Notes: generated by a model from the letters alone, not told the origin. A stretch of 63,991 bases of DNA from Acrocarpospora phusangensis (GCF_016862995.1 NZ_BOOA01000051.1:1-63991), one strand, 5' to 3'. Shown: positions 1 through 9,565, counted from the first letter of the stretch. Translations and numbers: made by a program.

Positions 1-1303
1 TGGTGGGGATGGTGGCCAGGGGGATGTCCCAGACGCGGATGTCCGGGGTGGTTGTCAGCACTTCGAGGACACGGATCAGGTGGTGGGCGAAGCGGGTGAC
101 GGTGGGAGCGTCGAAGAGGTCGGTCGCGTAGTCGATGTGGAGGTGGGTGGCTTCGGCGATCACCGTCATGTCGAAGCGGGCGGGAGGTGCGGAGAGGGCC
201 CAGGATTCGGCGGTGAGGCCGGGAGCGGGGTGGTGTACGCCTCCGGGCTCCCCGGTCACCAGCATGACCTGAAATATCGGGTTGAAGCTGAGATCCCTTC
301 GGCCGCCGAGCATGTCGACGACGACGTCGAACGGCAGCGAACGGTGATCCAACCCCGACATGGTCGTCTCGCGGACCTGCGCCAGCACGTCGCCCAGTGT
401 CGGATTGCCCGCCAGCCGCGTACGAAAGGCGAGCGTGTTCACGTAGAACCCGACCGACTGCTCCAGATCCGGATGATCGCGATCGGCGACCGGGGATCCG
501 ACGACGACATCGTCCACATCCGCCAGGCGGGCCAGCACCACTGCGAGCGCCGCCATCACCACCATGAACGGGGTGTGATCCGCCCGCCGGATGCCCTCCG
601 CGACCTTCTGCGGCAACGGCACCGAACATCGATCCCCGCGATGCGTCGCCCGGCTCGGCCGTACCCGATCGGTCGGTAAGGGAAGGAAACCGGGCGCGCC
701 GTCGAGTTCTCGCCGCCAGTAGTCGGCGGCCGACGTGTCCCTGCGCCCCGACGCCCACACCGCGTAATCGGGGAACTGGACCTTCACCTCCGGGAGGACC
801 TCACCGCGGTAGAGCGCGTAGACCTCCCCGAAGATCACCCCCACGGTCTCGCCGTCCGAGATCAGATGGTGCAGGCAGAGCACGAACACGTGCTCATCCA
901 CCCCTGTCTCCACCAGCAACGCCCTGATCAGCGGCCCCGTCGCGAGATCGAACCCGCGTCCCAGAAACTCGGCGACCGCCTCGTGAGCCGGGCCGATGAC
1001 GTAGTCCAGGACGACCTCGACGTGGGCATGGACTATCTGGGTGGCGCGGCCGTTCTCTTCGGTGAAAGACGTGCGGAGGGCTTCGTGGCGGTTGACGACT
1101 TCGGTGAGAGCCGCAGCAAGCGCCTTGGGGTCGAGAGGGCCGGTCAGGCGGTGGGCGGCCCAGCAAAGGTAGGTGTCGTCGGCGGTCCGGGAGAGGAACC
1201 AGAGGCGTTCTTGAGCGGATGTGAGCGGAATCGCGGCATCCGGGGAGCGCCGAGGAATCGTCGTGCGGGCGACTCGGGCCATACGAGCCCGCAAGCCGCC
1301 CAT
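1..1303 (-). CDS. NRPS, N-terminal condensation domain (3' end beyond window)
   Basis: Reading the minus strand from ATG 1303 gives an open frame to base 1 (about 434 codons). After a short leader (MGGLRARMARV) comes a standard condensation domain: SAQERLWFLSR entry motif, the catalytic HHLISDG motif, and later SVGFYVNTLAFR and HRSLPFDVVV. The C domain would catalyse peptide bond formation with the upstream carrier-bound chain. Adenylation and carrier domains are expected to follow but lie outside the window. The start overlaps the stop of the upstream DUF6875-like gene by one base (TGATG), so it is the fifth gene of a translationally coupled operon. The C-domain call is secure; module composition and product are unknown. 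Confidence 0.9.
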   Translation of the reverse strand, partial: MGGLRARMARVARTTIPRRSPDAAIPLTSAQERLWFLSRTADDTYLCWAAHRLTGPLDPKALAAALTEVVNRHEALRTSFTEENGRATQIVHAHVEVVLDYVIGPAHEAVAEFLGRGFDLATGPLIRALLVETGVDEHVFVLCLHHLISDGETVGVIFGEVYALYRGEVLPEVKVQFPDYAVWASGRRDTSAADYWRRELDGAPGFLPLPTDRVRPSRATHRGDRCSVPLPQKVAEGIRRADHTPFMVVMAALAVVLARLADVDDVVVGSPVADRDHPDLEQSVGFYVNTLAFRTRLAGNPTLGDVLAQVRETTMSGLDHRSLPFDVVVDMLGGRRDLSFNPIFQVMLVTGEPGGVHHPAPGLTAESWALSAPPARFDMTVIAEATHLHIDYATDLFDAPTVTRFAHHLIRVLEVLTTTPDIRVWDIPLATIPT

Positions 1304-1917
1304 CAGGTGATCACCACATCGCGCAGATGCGCGGGGACATGGTCACCGAAAAGCGCGCGATAGGCCCGCACATGCTCCGGATCATCGGCCAGAAAGGGCA
1401 GGTCGGTGGCGACCATGTGGCGGATGACCAGCATCGGTACCGGGCTCGCGAGCGGCCGCAGGTCCGGGTTCCAGAGCCCCGGCTTGTCCGGCGGCCCGTC
1501 ATGGAACTCCCCGATCATGAGCCCGTCCTGGACATACCGATCTTTGAGCCGCCTCTGGGCCGCGTCGATCAGATCCAACTCCCCGTACGCGTCCGGGAAC
1601 ACGATCAGGATCGTCGTGTGCAGCGCGTCCGGCTCCTCCCGCGGAGCCAGCTGAATGAACCACGCCCGGTACGGTTCGACCGCCTTCACCACCTCATCCA
1701 CCGACCTGAGCGCACCCGTCCGCAAAGCCAGATGGAATCGCCGGCGATCGATCGAGGACTGCGCGTACGGGCAGACCGGCCCGCGCCGGCCGAGGTCCGG
1801 GTGCGGGTTACAGAGATACTCGCGGGCCCAGCCGGCGGCCGCGCGGAGATGGCGGTGCTCGCCGACCTCGGTGATGTCGTAAAGGCGGAGCGCGGAGTCG
1901 CCGGGATTGATGATCAC
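1303..1917 (-). CDS. DUF6875-like hypothetical protein in NRPS operon
   Basis: A 204-residue protein of unknown function. I chose GTG 1917 because it overlaps the stop of the monooxygenase gene (GTGA) and has AGGAGG eight bases upstream; an ATG at 1941 is a weaker option. The sequence shows a GPVCPYAQ segment with a conserved-looking Cys near residue 50, a middle part typical of soluble globular proteins (ILIVFPDAYGE), and a VIRHMVATDLPFL stretch near the C-terminus. No signal peptide or membrane segment is seen. It resembles what I remember of the DUF6875 family, seen in biosynthetic clusters, but I cannot confirm this. Its position between the flavoenzyme and an NRPS suggests a tailoring or precursor role, which is inference only. 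Confidence 0.75.
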   Translation of the reverse strand: MIINPGDSALRLYDITEVGEHRHLRAAAGWAREYLCNPHPDLGRRGPVCPYAQSSIDRRRFHLALRTGALRSVDEVVKAVEPYRAWFIQLAPREEPDALHTTILIVFPDAYGELDLIDAAQRRLKDRYVQDGLMIGEFHDGPPDKPGLWNPDLRPLASPVPMLVIRHMVATDLPFLADDPEHVRAYRALFGDHVPAHLRDVVIT

Positions 1918-3197
1918 TGCACGTGCCTCCTGCGTTTCCATGCCGCCAGGACGGCTGCACCGGCGACCAGGCCGGCGAGCCCGGCACGCAGGACCAGCCG
2001 GTCCTGGGCTCGGGCGCGGTCGAGCGCGTCGCCGTACGGCATGGCGGTGTGGCTGATCATGGTGTAGAGGGGGCGCCAGTGGCCGGGGAAGGCCCGGCTG
2101 AGCAGGGTGTCGAGCCGTTTTCTGGCGCGGTGGAGGGGGGAACGCAGGCGGTCGCGCAGTTCCAGGAAGTTGTCCTCGGACAGGTCGGCGAGGACGTCGG
2201 TGTGCGGCTTTCTGGCCCGCTGGTAGGCGGCGAAGGCGGCGGCGCGGTCGGCGGGGTGGTCGGCCAGGCAGCCGTCGAGGACGACGCAGTCCTCGAAGGC
2301 GGAGTTCATGCCTTGTCCGTAGAAGGGGTACACGGCATGGCAGGCGTCGCCGATCAGGACGACCCGGTCGGCGTGGTGCCAATGCGAGGTCCGTACGGAG
2401 ACGAGGTGCCCGACCGGGTTCGCGGCGAACTGTGCGGAGACGTAGGGGATCGCGGCGGAAGGGAAGTTCCTCCGGAAGAAGCCGGCCACGTCGGAAAGTG
2501 CGGCCAGCTCCGCGTACGGCATGAAGAGGGTGCAGGTGAGGGAGCCGTCCACGTTCGGGTGGGCGACCATGAGGCCGCGTTCGCCGGGCCAGACGTGGAG
2601 GGCTTCCAGACGGTCGGTCGTCGGAAGGTGGAGCTCCTTGTAGCCCCAGTCGAGGAAGTCCTGCCGGAAGTCGGCGGGCAGGCCGCGGTGGGTCTCCTGG
2701 CGCACGGTGGAGAACGCGCCGTCGGCGCCGACGATGTAGTCGGGGGTGACGCGGCCGTGGCCGGTGACGGTGAGGGCGGGAACGTCACGTTCGATGCCGG
2801 TGCAGGGAGCGTCGAAGTGGAAGCGCACGCCGGGGGCGGCCTGTTCGACGAGGACGCGGGCGAGGGTGTCGCGGCGGATCGAGTAGAGGATCTCGGTGGG
2901 GTCCTGGCCATACGGCTGGAAGAAGGGTTCGCCGTCGCGGGGGTGCACGTATCGGCCGCGCATGGGGACGGTATGCGGGCGCACGTCCTCCCAGAGCCCG
3001 GCCAGGCGTAAGGCCCGGATCCCGCGGGCGGACAGGCCGAGGTTGATCGATCGTCCTTCGCCCGCGCTGCCCCGGCGGGGGTCGCCGCGGCGTTCGAAGA
3101 CCTCGACGCGGTGCCCGCGTTTGGCCAGATAGATCGCCATCAGGGAACCGGCGAGGCCGGCGCCGACGATGGCGACGTGGTTCAGCTGGTCGGGCAC
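1914..3197 (-). CDS. kmo: Kynurenine 3-monooxygenase-like FAD hydroxylase
   Basis: A 427-residue flavoprotein. The N-terminal VAIVGAGLAGSLMAIYLAKRG is the dinucleotide-binding fold, GRSINLGLS follows, and GDACHAVYPFYGQGMNSAFED is the second FAD motif. It follows eukaryotic kynurenine 3-monooxygenase (KMO) almost throughout, including PMRGR and QPYG. Arg82 and Tyr96 sit 14 residues apart, as do the carboxylate-binding Arg85 and Tyr99 of human KMO. The expected reaction is NADPH- and O2-dependent hydroxylation of L-kynurenine to 3-hydroxykynurenine. A C-terminal hydrophobic helix (about 405-420) followed by KRRR resembles a membrane anchor. The gene overlaps the upstream NRPS by 16 bases, so it probably supplies an aromatic building block; no kynureninase or tryptophan dioxygenase gene is in view. 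Confidence 0.85.
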   Translation of the reverse strand: MPDQLNHVAIVGAGLAGSLMAIYLAKRGHRVEVFERRGDPRRGSAGEGRSINLGLSARGIRALRLAGLWEDVRPHTVPMRGRYVHPRDGEPFFQPYGQDPTEILYSIRRDTLARVLVEQAAPGVRFHFDAPCTGIERDVPALTVTGHGRVTPDYIVGADGAFSTVRQETHRGLPADFRQDFLDWGYKELHLPTTDRLEALHVWPGERGLMVAHPNVDGSLTCTLFMPYAELAALSDVAGFFRRNFPSAAIPYVSAQFAANPVGHLVSVRTSHWHHADRVVLIGDACHAVYPFYGQGMNSAFEDCVVLDGCLADHPADRAAAFAAYQRARKPHTDVLADLSEDNFLELRDRLRSPLHRARKRLDTLLSRAFPGHWRPLYTMISHTAMPYGDALDRARAQDRLVLRAGLAGLVAGAAVLAAWKRRRHVQ

Positions 3198-6157
3198 CGC
3201 TCCGCCTCCTCCAGGATGGCCTCGACGGCCAGGGCGAACTCGGCGACCGTGCGCCGGGTGAACAGCGTGCGCACGGGGACGGCCAGGTCGGCGGCGTGGC
3301 GGATGCGGGCGATGACGCGGGTGGCGAGCAGGGAGTGGCCGCCGAGGGTGAAGAAGTCGTCCCCGGCGCCGACCCGGTCGAGGCCGAGCACGTCCGCCCA
3401 GATCTCCGCGACCAGTTCCTCCGCTTCGGATCGTGGCGGAATGTACGCCCCCGCGGATGTGGCCGGCGCGGGCAGGGCGGCGCGGTCCAGCTTTCCGTTC
3501 GCGGTCAGGGGGAAGCCGTCGACGTTCACCCAGTGGGTGGGGAGCAGATGCGGAGGAAGCGCCATAGAAACGTGCCGCCGCAGGTCGTCGTGGTCGGCGG
3601 TGCCGTCGACATAAGCGATGAGATCCCCGTCTCGTACGGTGACGACCGCTTGGCGAACTCCGGGGTGCGTCGCGAGGCAGGATTGGATCTCGCCTGGTTC
3701 GACCCGGAAGCCTCGGACCTTCACCTGGTCGTCGAGCCGCCCGAGGAATTCGAGCTGCCCGTCACGAAGCCAGCGGACTCGGTCACCGGTCCGGTAGAGG
3801 CGCGACCCTGGTTGTCCCTCGGGGTCGGGGACGAAACGCTCGGCCGTCAGTCGTGGTTGTCCGAGGTATCCGCGTGCGACCCCGATGCCGCCGATGAGCA
3901 GTTCGCCCGCCACGCCGACCGGGACCAGTTCCCCGTACTCGTCGGTCACGTGCACGGTCGTCTCCCCGATCGGACGGCCGATCGGCGGATTGCCCGGTCC
4001 GTCCAGGTCCGCCGCCGTCGCGACCACCGTCGTCTCGGTCGGGCCGTACGTGTTGACCAGCCGCACCCGATCCCCGAACCGCTGCCGCCAGGTCCGTACG
4101 GCGTCCGCCGCGACCTGCTCGCCGCCCAGGATTACCAGCCGCAATCCGTCCGGCCAGGCCAGGCCGTCGAGATCGCGTACCAGTTCGTGCCAGTACGCCG
4201 TCGGCAGGTCGAGCACCGTGACCTGCCGGCCTTCGGGCGTACGCAGGAAGTCGGGGAAGCTCCGCCCGCCGTCCGGCACCATGACGACCGTGGCCCCCGC
4301 CGCCAGGGCCGGGAAGATCTCCTCCACGTGCGCGTCGAAGCTCAACGCCGCGAACTGCGCCACCCGATCCCCGGGTTTCAGCCCGTACGCGTCCGCCATC
4401 CACCGCACCCGCGCGGCCACACTCCGCCGCTCGACCACGACGCCCTTGGGCGTTCCCGTCGATCCGGAGGTGTAGATCACGTAGGCCGGGTGGCTCTCGC
4501 GTATCCACATATCAGGCGGATCCACCGCTGAGGTGAGCCGCTCGACCTCGGATGCATCCGAGATGATCAGGCTCGCTTCGCTGTCGGACAGGAGATGGTC
4601 GACCCGCTCCGCCGGATATTCCGGATCTATCGCCAGGTAGGCGGCGCCCGTTCGCCAGATGGCGAGCAACGTCGCCACCAGGTCAATCGACCGGCCGAGC
4701 CGCACCCCGACGACCTGACTGGGACCGATGCCGCGGGCGAGAAGAACGGCGGCCAGCTCATCGATCCTGCGCGCGAGACCTCGGTATGTCAGTCGCCGAC
4801 CGGCGCACTCGATCGCAACGGAGTCCGGTGCGCCGCCCAGCACGACGACCTCGTCGACAGCACCGGTCTCAGCGGCCTGATCTCCTGCCCAGGAGGCGAG
4901 AAGGGCGCGTTCGGCCGGCGGGAGGAGAGGGAGACGGCTGATCTTCGTGTCCGGTTGGGTGGATATGCCGGACAGGAGCGTGAGGAAGCGCGTGGCGAGG
5001 TCGGCGATGGTTTCGGGGTCGAAGAGGTCGGTGTCGTAGGTGAAGGTGAGGCCGGTCAGGGTCGGGCCTTGGTAGATGTCGAGGGACAGGTCGGTCTTGG
5101 CGGTGGCGAGACCCGAGTCGAAGATCTCCACGGTCAGGTCGGCAAGGCGGGGGCGCTCCGACTGCGTCCGCATATACATGAACATGGCCTGAAAAGGCGC
5201 ACCGAATGGCAGTTCGCCCTGGTCGTAGGCGCGTAGGCAGGTATTGCGAGTGATCCGCAGCAGGTCACGGAAGAGGATGTCTCCGGAAATTTCGGTCCTG
5301 AGCATGATCAGCCCGGTGAAGTAGCCGATCAGTCGTTCCGTGTCGACGCGGCCACGGGCGATGATCGGCGTGGCGATGGTGACGTCGCGCTGACCGCAGT
5401 GCCGGGCCAGAAGAATCTGGAAGGCCGCGAGGAAGACCATGAAAACGGTCGCCCGTTCGGCCCTGGCCAATGATTCGAGCGTTTTGACCAGGTCAGGCGG
5501 AATCTCCCGATGAACCTGCGCTCCCCGAGCCGAACGCGTGGCCGGCCGGGGGCGGTCCGTAGGAAGCTCCAGCGGCGGAGCATCTTCGAGAACCCCCGTC
5601 CAGTACGCCGTGCGGGTGGCGGTGGCTTCGTCACGCGAACGGCGTACATGATCGGCGTATCGGATCGGGAGTGGCGGCAGGGGCGACGGCCGCCCCTCGA
5701 TGAACGCTTCGTAGAGGTCGGCCAGTTCGCGGAGCAGGACGTCGACCGACCAGCCGTCCGCCACGATGTGGTGCATGACCAGGCACAGAACATGGTCATC
5801 CTGGGCGATCCGGAACAGCGCGAAACGCGCGACAGGCCCGTTCGCGAGATCGAAAGGCTCGTTGGCCAGCCCGGCCACCCACTCCCGAACTTCCTCAAGC
5901 GACGCTTCGCGATGTTCGAGCGGAATGCCCTCCTGCACGACCACACAGACCGGAGAACCGTCCTCTTCGGCGAAACGGCTCCGCAGCACGTCATGGCGAT
6001 CCACGATCTCGACCAGCGCCCGGCGCAGCGCCGCCGCGTCAAGGGGCCCGTGGATTCGAAGGGCGATCGGCATGTTGTACGAGGCGTCGCCCGGATCGAG
6101 CCGATGCAGAAACCAGAGCCGCTCCTGGCCCGGAGTCAGCGGCCCCGCCGGGGTCAT
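3182..6157 (-). CDS. NRPS module C-A-T (predicted basic substrate)
   Basis: A 991-residue single elongation module. The condensation domain (about 1-430) has HHIVADG at 129-135. The adenylation domain (about 440-860) has YIYTSGSTG-type A3, NTYGPTE A5 and the A10 lysine in NGKLDRAAL. The carrier domain (about 890-960) has DDFFTLGGHSL with the phosphopantetheine serine. Aligned by eye to GrsA, the ten specificity positions read D-A-E-D-I-G-T-V-V-K. Glu at 239 and Asp at 278 resemble the lysine-type code of BacB, so a basic or amino-bearing substrate is my guess. No epimerase or thioesterase is present. The start overlaps the stop of the upstream Gly module (ATGA). Confidence 0.93.
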   Translation of the reverse strand: MTPAGPLTPGQERLWFLHRLDPGDASYNMPIALRIHGPLDAAALRRALVEIVDRHDVLRSRFAEEDGSPVCVVVQEGIPLEHREASLEEVREWVAGLANEPFDLANGPVARFALFRIAQDDHVLCLVMHHIVADGWSVDVLLRELADLYEAFIEGRPSPLPPLPIRYADHVRRSRDEATATRTAYWTGVLEDAPPLELPTDRPRPATRSARGAQVHREIPPDLVKTLESLARAERATVFMVFLAAFQILLARHCGQRDVTIATPIIARGRVDTERLIGYFTGLIMLRTEISGDILFRDLLRITRNTCLRAYDQGELPFGAPFQAMFMYMRTQSERPRLADLTVEIFDSGLATAKTDLSLDIYQGPTLTGLTFTYDTDLFDPETIADLATRFLTLLSGISTQPDTKISRLPLLPPAERALLASWAGDQAAETGAVDEVVVLGGAPDSVAIECAGRRLTYRGLARRIDELAAVLLARGIGPSQVVGVRLGRSIDLVATLLAIWRTGAAYLAIDPEYPAERVDHLLSDSEASLIISDASEVERLTSAVDPPDMWIRESHPAYVIYTSGSTGTPKGVVVERRSVAARVRWMADAYGLKPGDRVAQFAALSFDAHVEEIFPALAAGATVVMVPDGGRSFPDFLRTPEGRQVTVLDLPTAYWHELVRDLDGLAWPDGLRLVILGGEQVAADAVRTWRQRFGDRVRLVNTYGPTETTVVATAADLDGPGNPPIGRPIGETTVHVTDEYGELVPVGVAGELLIGGIGVARGYLGQPRLTAERFVPDPEGQPGSRLYRTGDRVRWLRDGQLEFLGRLDDQVKVRGFRVEPGEIQSCLATHPGVRQAVVTVRDGDLIAYVDGTADHDDLRRHVSMALPPHLLPTHWVNVDGFPLTANGKLDRAALPAPATSAGAYIPPRSEAEELVAEIWADVLGLDRVGAGDDFFTLGGHSLLATRVIARIRHAADLAVPVRTLFTRRTVAEFALAVEAILEEAERCPTS

Positions 6158-9100
6158 GTGCGGTCCCCCCGTTCACCGATCGCGGCGGCGATTCCAGTGA
6201 TCGTCGGGGTGTCGAAGAACGTGTAGAACGGCACGTCCACGTCGAAGCGGTCACGGATCCTTGCGGCGATCTGGGCAATGGTGAGCGAGTGCCCACCCAG
6301 GTCGAAAAGGCTCTCCTCCGGACCGATGCCCTCCATGCCGAACACGTCCGCCCAGATCTCAGCCACCGCTTCGAGCGGTGACTCACTCGCGGAGACCGCG
6401 GCGGCGGGCTCGTCATGCCGGGGCAGGGCGGCACGGTCAAGCTTGCCGTTCGGCGTGAGCGGCATGCTGCCGAGCTCGACGAACGCGGCGGGCACCATGT
6501 AGGCAGGCACCTGCCGGGCAAGATGACGACGCAGGTCAGGCCCCCCACCCACTGTGTACGCGATCAGCTCCTCGTCCTGGACGACGACCGCGGCCTCCTT
6601 CACGTGGGCCAGCAGGCACGCCTCGATCTCGCCGAGCTCGATCCGGTGGCCACGAAGTTTGACCTGATTGTCGGTACGCCCAAGGAACTCCAGCCCGTCA
6701 CCGCGCAACCGAACCCGATCCCCCGTCCGGTACATGCGCACCGGCTCGGAACGGAAACGCTCGGCGGTCAGCTCGGGACGATTCAGGTAACCGCGGGCGA
6801 GTCCGGCTCCCGCGATGTAGAGCTCACCAGGGATGCCCGCAGGCACGGGGTCCAGGTCGTCATCCAGGACGAACACCTGGGTGTTGGCGATCGGACGACC
6901 AATCCGCACATGCTCCGGATTGAGCGGAATCTCGGCCAGGGTCGACCAGATCGTGGTCTCCGTCGGGCCATACATGTTGAGCAAGCGGCCGACGCGGGGC
7001 CGCAGCCGCGCCGCCAGCGGCAGAGGAAGGGCTTCTCCGCCGGTCAGCACGGTTCCATCGAACCGGAATCCCGCATCCAGGAGCATCCGCCAGGTGGACG
7101 GGGTCGCCTGCACATGCGTGACCGCGTGACGTCCGGCCAACCGCGTCAACGCGTCACCGTCAGCGGTCTCGCCCTCCCCGGCGATGACGACCGACCCGCC
7201 GGTGACCAGCGGCAGCCAGAGTTCAAGCGCGGAAATATCGAACGACCACGACGTCACCGCAAGCCAGACATCCCCCGATCCGGCCCGCAACTCATCCCGC
7301 ATCGACAGCAGGAGGTTAACCAGCGCCCGATGCTCGATCTCCACCCCTTTCGGCCGCCCAGTGGACCCGGAGGTGTAGATCACGTACGCAAGCACCCCAG
7401 CCGAACCACGCTCGGCCGAACCCGAACCCGAACCCGAACCCTGTGCGGAAGTCGATTCGTCGTCTGGAACATCGGCGAGAGGGACTACCGTCGCGCCCGC
7501 CAACCAGGTACCCGGATCCGCGAGTAGGACCTTGGCCCCGGAGTCGGCGAGGATGTAGTCGAGCCGCTCAGCCGGATATGCCGGATCAAGCGGCAGATAA
7601 GCGGCTCCCGCCTTCCAGCAGGCCAGCACCCCGGCCACCATCCGCTCCGACCTACCGGCGGCCAGCGCGACCAGATCGCCCGCCTCAACCCCGGCATCCC
7701 GGAGCCGCCCCGCCAGCCGCCCCGCCAACCGATCCAGGTCGACATAGCTCAGCCGCACATCCCCGCTGACCACAGCCACCGCGTCCGGCGTGGCCGCAAC
7801 CTGCTCCAGAAATAGCTCCAGAGCCCCTACCTGCGGATACTCCACAACCGCGCCAGTCATAGCCGACACCGATCCACCCGCGACCGCACTCGCCGTAGCG
7901 ACCATGGCCGCACCCGCCATGGCCGACGGTGGGCCACCCACGACCGCACCCTCCAGTGCCAGCGCCGAGCCACTCTCGACCGCACTCACGACGGCTAGCT
8001 TCGAGACATCCTCGACCGCACCCTCCACAGTCGGCGCCGAGCCACCCACGACCCCACCCGCTATGGCCGACGCCGAGCTACCCACGACCTCAGCCACGAT
8101 GGCCGACTTCGAGCCACCCTCGACCGCAGGCACGATGGCGAACGCCGAGCCTCCCGCCACCCCGCCTCCCACGGCGAGGTTCACCGGTGCCGAGCCACCC
8201 ACGACCGCTTCCGTGAACGACTCACCCGCTAGCCGGTCGCTCAACACCAGCTCGCGGACCCTTATGTCAGGATTTTTCGTGATCTGCGTAAGGATGGATT
8301 GCCAGTGGGACGCGATTCGTTCCACGTCGGTTCGGGCGATCGACCCGGGGGCGAACTGCAACATGACGCCCAGCCCGTCGGGCCCGTCCACCAGGTGGAT
8401 CCGCAACGCGTTCCGGGCGGTGTGGTTGAAAAGCACCCAGTCCACGGTCGTCCCGGGCGGGGGCGCGATCCGGCGGCGATAGGTCAGCGATACGGGCGCG
8501 AGCGACACCCCGGGCCGGACTCCGGAGACCGCCCTGCTCAGGGGAACTTCGCGGACCTGGTAAAGCTCTCGCAGGCCCGCGCGTACAGACCGGGCGAACT
8601 CCGCGAAGCCCATCTCACGCGCAGGCTCGGAGGCGAAGGGCAACTCGTTCACGTACACGCCGATGCGGCCACGCGCCTCCGCAGGCCGTACGCCGAGATC
8701 CAGGGCGGTCACCGGCCGGTGGTTGCCGTAGCGGCGCAACAGCGCGTGCACGCTCGCGACGACCGTCTCGAACCTGGTCACGCCAAGACGCGCGGCGGCG
8801 TTCTCCAGCACCGACGAGGGCAGCCGGAACTCGACAGCATCGCCGGGCTGAACCTCCTGGCCGGACCGCTCGAAGCCGGGCAGCACGACCTCGTCGGGTT
8901 CCGCCCACCGCCCCGACCAGTACGCCCGCGCCGCCGGAGTCCCGGCCGCGATCCGCGCCGCCTCGACCTCGGGATGCTCCCCCGGCCCGAGCTCAGCCAG
9001 CTCGGGCGCGAACCCCGCCGTCTCCGCCCGGTAACACGCCGCCAGATCGGCGACGAAGATGTCGGTGGACTGCCCGTCGAAGGCCAGGTGGTGCACGATG

Positions 9101-9435
9101 ACGAGCAGCCGCCCGTCCTCCAGCAGGCTGAACCGCGCCAGCGGCCCTTTCTCCAGGTCGAACGGCCGGAGAATCTCCGTACGAGGGTCTGAACCGAGTT
9201 CGACGCGGACCGGAGCGCCTTCGACCAGGTACGGAACCCCGTCCGACTGCCGGACCGCCGCCCGGAGCAGCGGATGCCGGTCGACCATGCGCGCGCACGC
9301 GCGGCCGAGGGCCGGCACGTCGACAGGACCGGCGAACCGGACCGCGAACGGCATGTGGTGTACCGCTCCCAGGTCGCTGAGCTGCTCGTTGAACCAGATG
9401 CCGCGCTGCGGTACCGAGATCCGAACGTGTTCCAT
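6154..9435 (-). CDS. NRPS module C-A-T (predicted glycine) with repetitive C-A linker
   Basis: A 1093-residue module and the first gene of the minus-strand operon. The condensation domain (about 1-400) has HHLAFDG at 115-121. The adenylation domain (about 535-950) has YVIYTSGSTG, NMYGPTETT and NGKLDRAAL. The carrier domain has LFDLGGHSL. The by-eye specificity code is D-I-L-Q-L-G-M-I-W-K, nearly the classic glycine code DILQLGLIWK. Between C and A (about 410-533) lies an odd 124-residue stretch of Ala, Val, Gly and Ser in roughly ten degenerate 12-residue units (VVGGSAP-type), far longer than a usual C-A linker. The start is 130 bp from a divergent plus-strand NRPS gene, so the intergenic region probably carries back-to-back promoters. 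Confidence 0.93.
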   Translation of the reverse strand: MEHVRISVPQRGIWFNEQLSDLGAVHHMPFAVRFAGPVDVPALGRACARMVDRHPLLRAAVRQSDGVPYLVEGAPVRVELGSDPRTEILRPFDLEKGPLARFSLLEDGRLLVIVHHLAFDGQSTDIFVADLAACYRAETAGFAPELAELGPGEHPEVEAARIAAGTPAARAYWSGRWAEPDEVVLPGFERSGQEVQPGDAVEFRLPSSVLENAAARLGVTRFETVVASVHALLRRYGNHRPVTALDLGVRPAEARGRIGVYVNELPFASEPAREMGFAEFARSVRAGLRELYQVREVPLSRAVSGVRPGVSLAPVSLTYRRRIAPPPGTTVDWVLFNHTARNALRIHLVDGPDGLGVMLQFAPGSIARTDVERIASHWQSILTQITKNPDIRVRELVLSDRLAGESFTEAVVGGSAPVNLAVGGGVAGGSAFAIVPAVEGGSKSAIVAEVVGSSASAIAGGVVGGSAPTVEGAVEDVSKLAVVSAVESGSALALEGAVVGGPPSAMAGAAMVATASAVAGGSVSAMTGAVVEYPQVGALELFLEQVAATPDAVAVVSGDVRLSYVDLDRLAGRLAGRLRDAGVEAGDLVALAAGRSERMVAGVLACWKAGAAYLPLDPAYPAERLDYILADSGAKVLLADPGTWLAGATVVPLADVPDDESTSAQGSGSGSGSAERGSAGVLAYVIYTSGSTGRPKGVEIEHRALVNLLLSMRDELRAGSGDVWLAVTSWSFDISALELWLPLVTGGSVVIAGEGETADGDALTRLAGRHAVTHVQATPSTWRMLLDAGFRFDGTVLTGGEALPLPLAARLRPRVGRLLNMYGPTETTIWSTLAEIPLNPEHVRIGRPIANTQVFVLDDDLDPVPAGIPGELYIAGAGLARGYLNRPELTAERFRSEPVRMYRTGDRVRLRGDGLEFLGRTDNQVKLRGHRIELGEIEACLLAHVKEAAVVVQDEELIAYTVGGGPDLRRHLARQVPAYMVPAAFVELGSMPLTPNGKLDRAALPRHDEPAAAVSASESPLEAVAEIWADVFGMEGIGPEESLFDLGGHSLTIAQIAARIRDRFDVDVPFYTFFDTPTITGIAAAIGERGDRT
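7837..8208 (-). repeat. Degenerate 36-bp in-frame repeats in NRPS linker
   Basis: About ten imperfect 36-bp units encode a 12-residue pattern of the kind A-V-V-G-G-S-A-P-A-I-A-G between the C and A domains of the glycine module. On the plus strand the recurring core is gccgagccacccacgac. Units vary by substitution and small in-frame length changes, as in an old expanded minisatellite. Confidence 0.75.
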
Positions 9436-9565
9436 TGAACCGCCCCAACGATCGCTTATTTCGTGAGTATGACTAGAAATTGCATCCGTTTGCTAGATAC
9501 TTGTGATGATTCGTTCGGAGTGGTTTACTCCGAGGGATCATCGACGGCTGCGGAGAGGCGGGACG

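Noticed and set aside
1303-2382. Long minus-strand frame reading Pro/Arg-rich upstream of the DUF6875-like protein
   Set aside because: The N-terminal part is a shadow of the monooxygenase gene; the real start is GTG 1917 with its own ribosome site.
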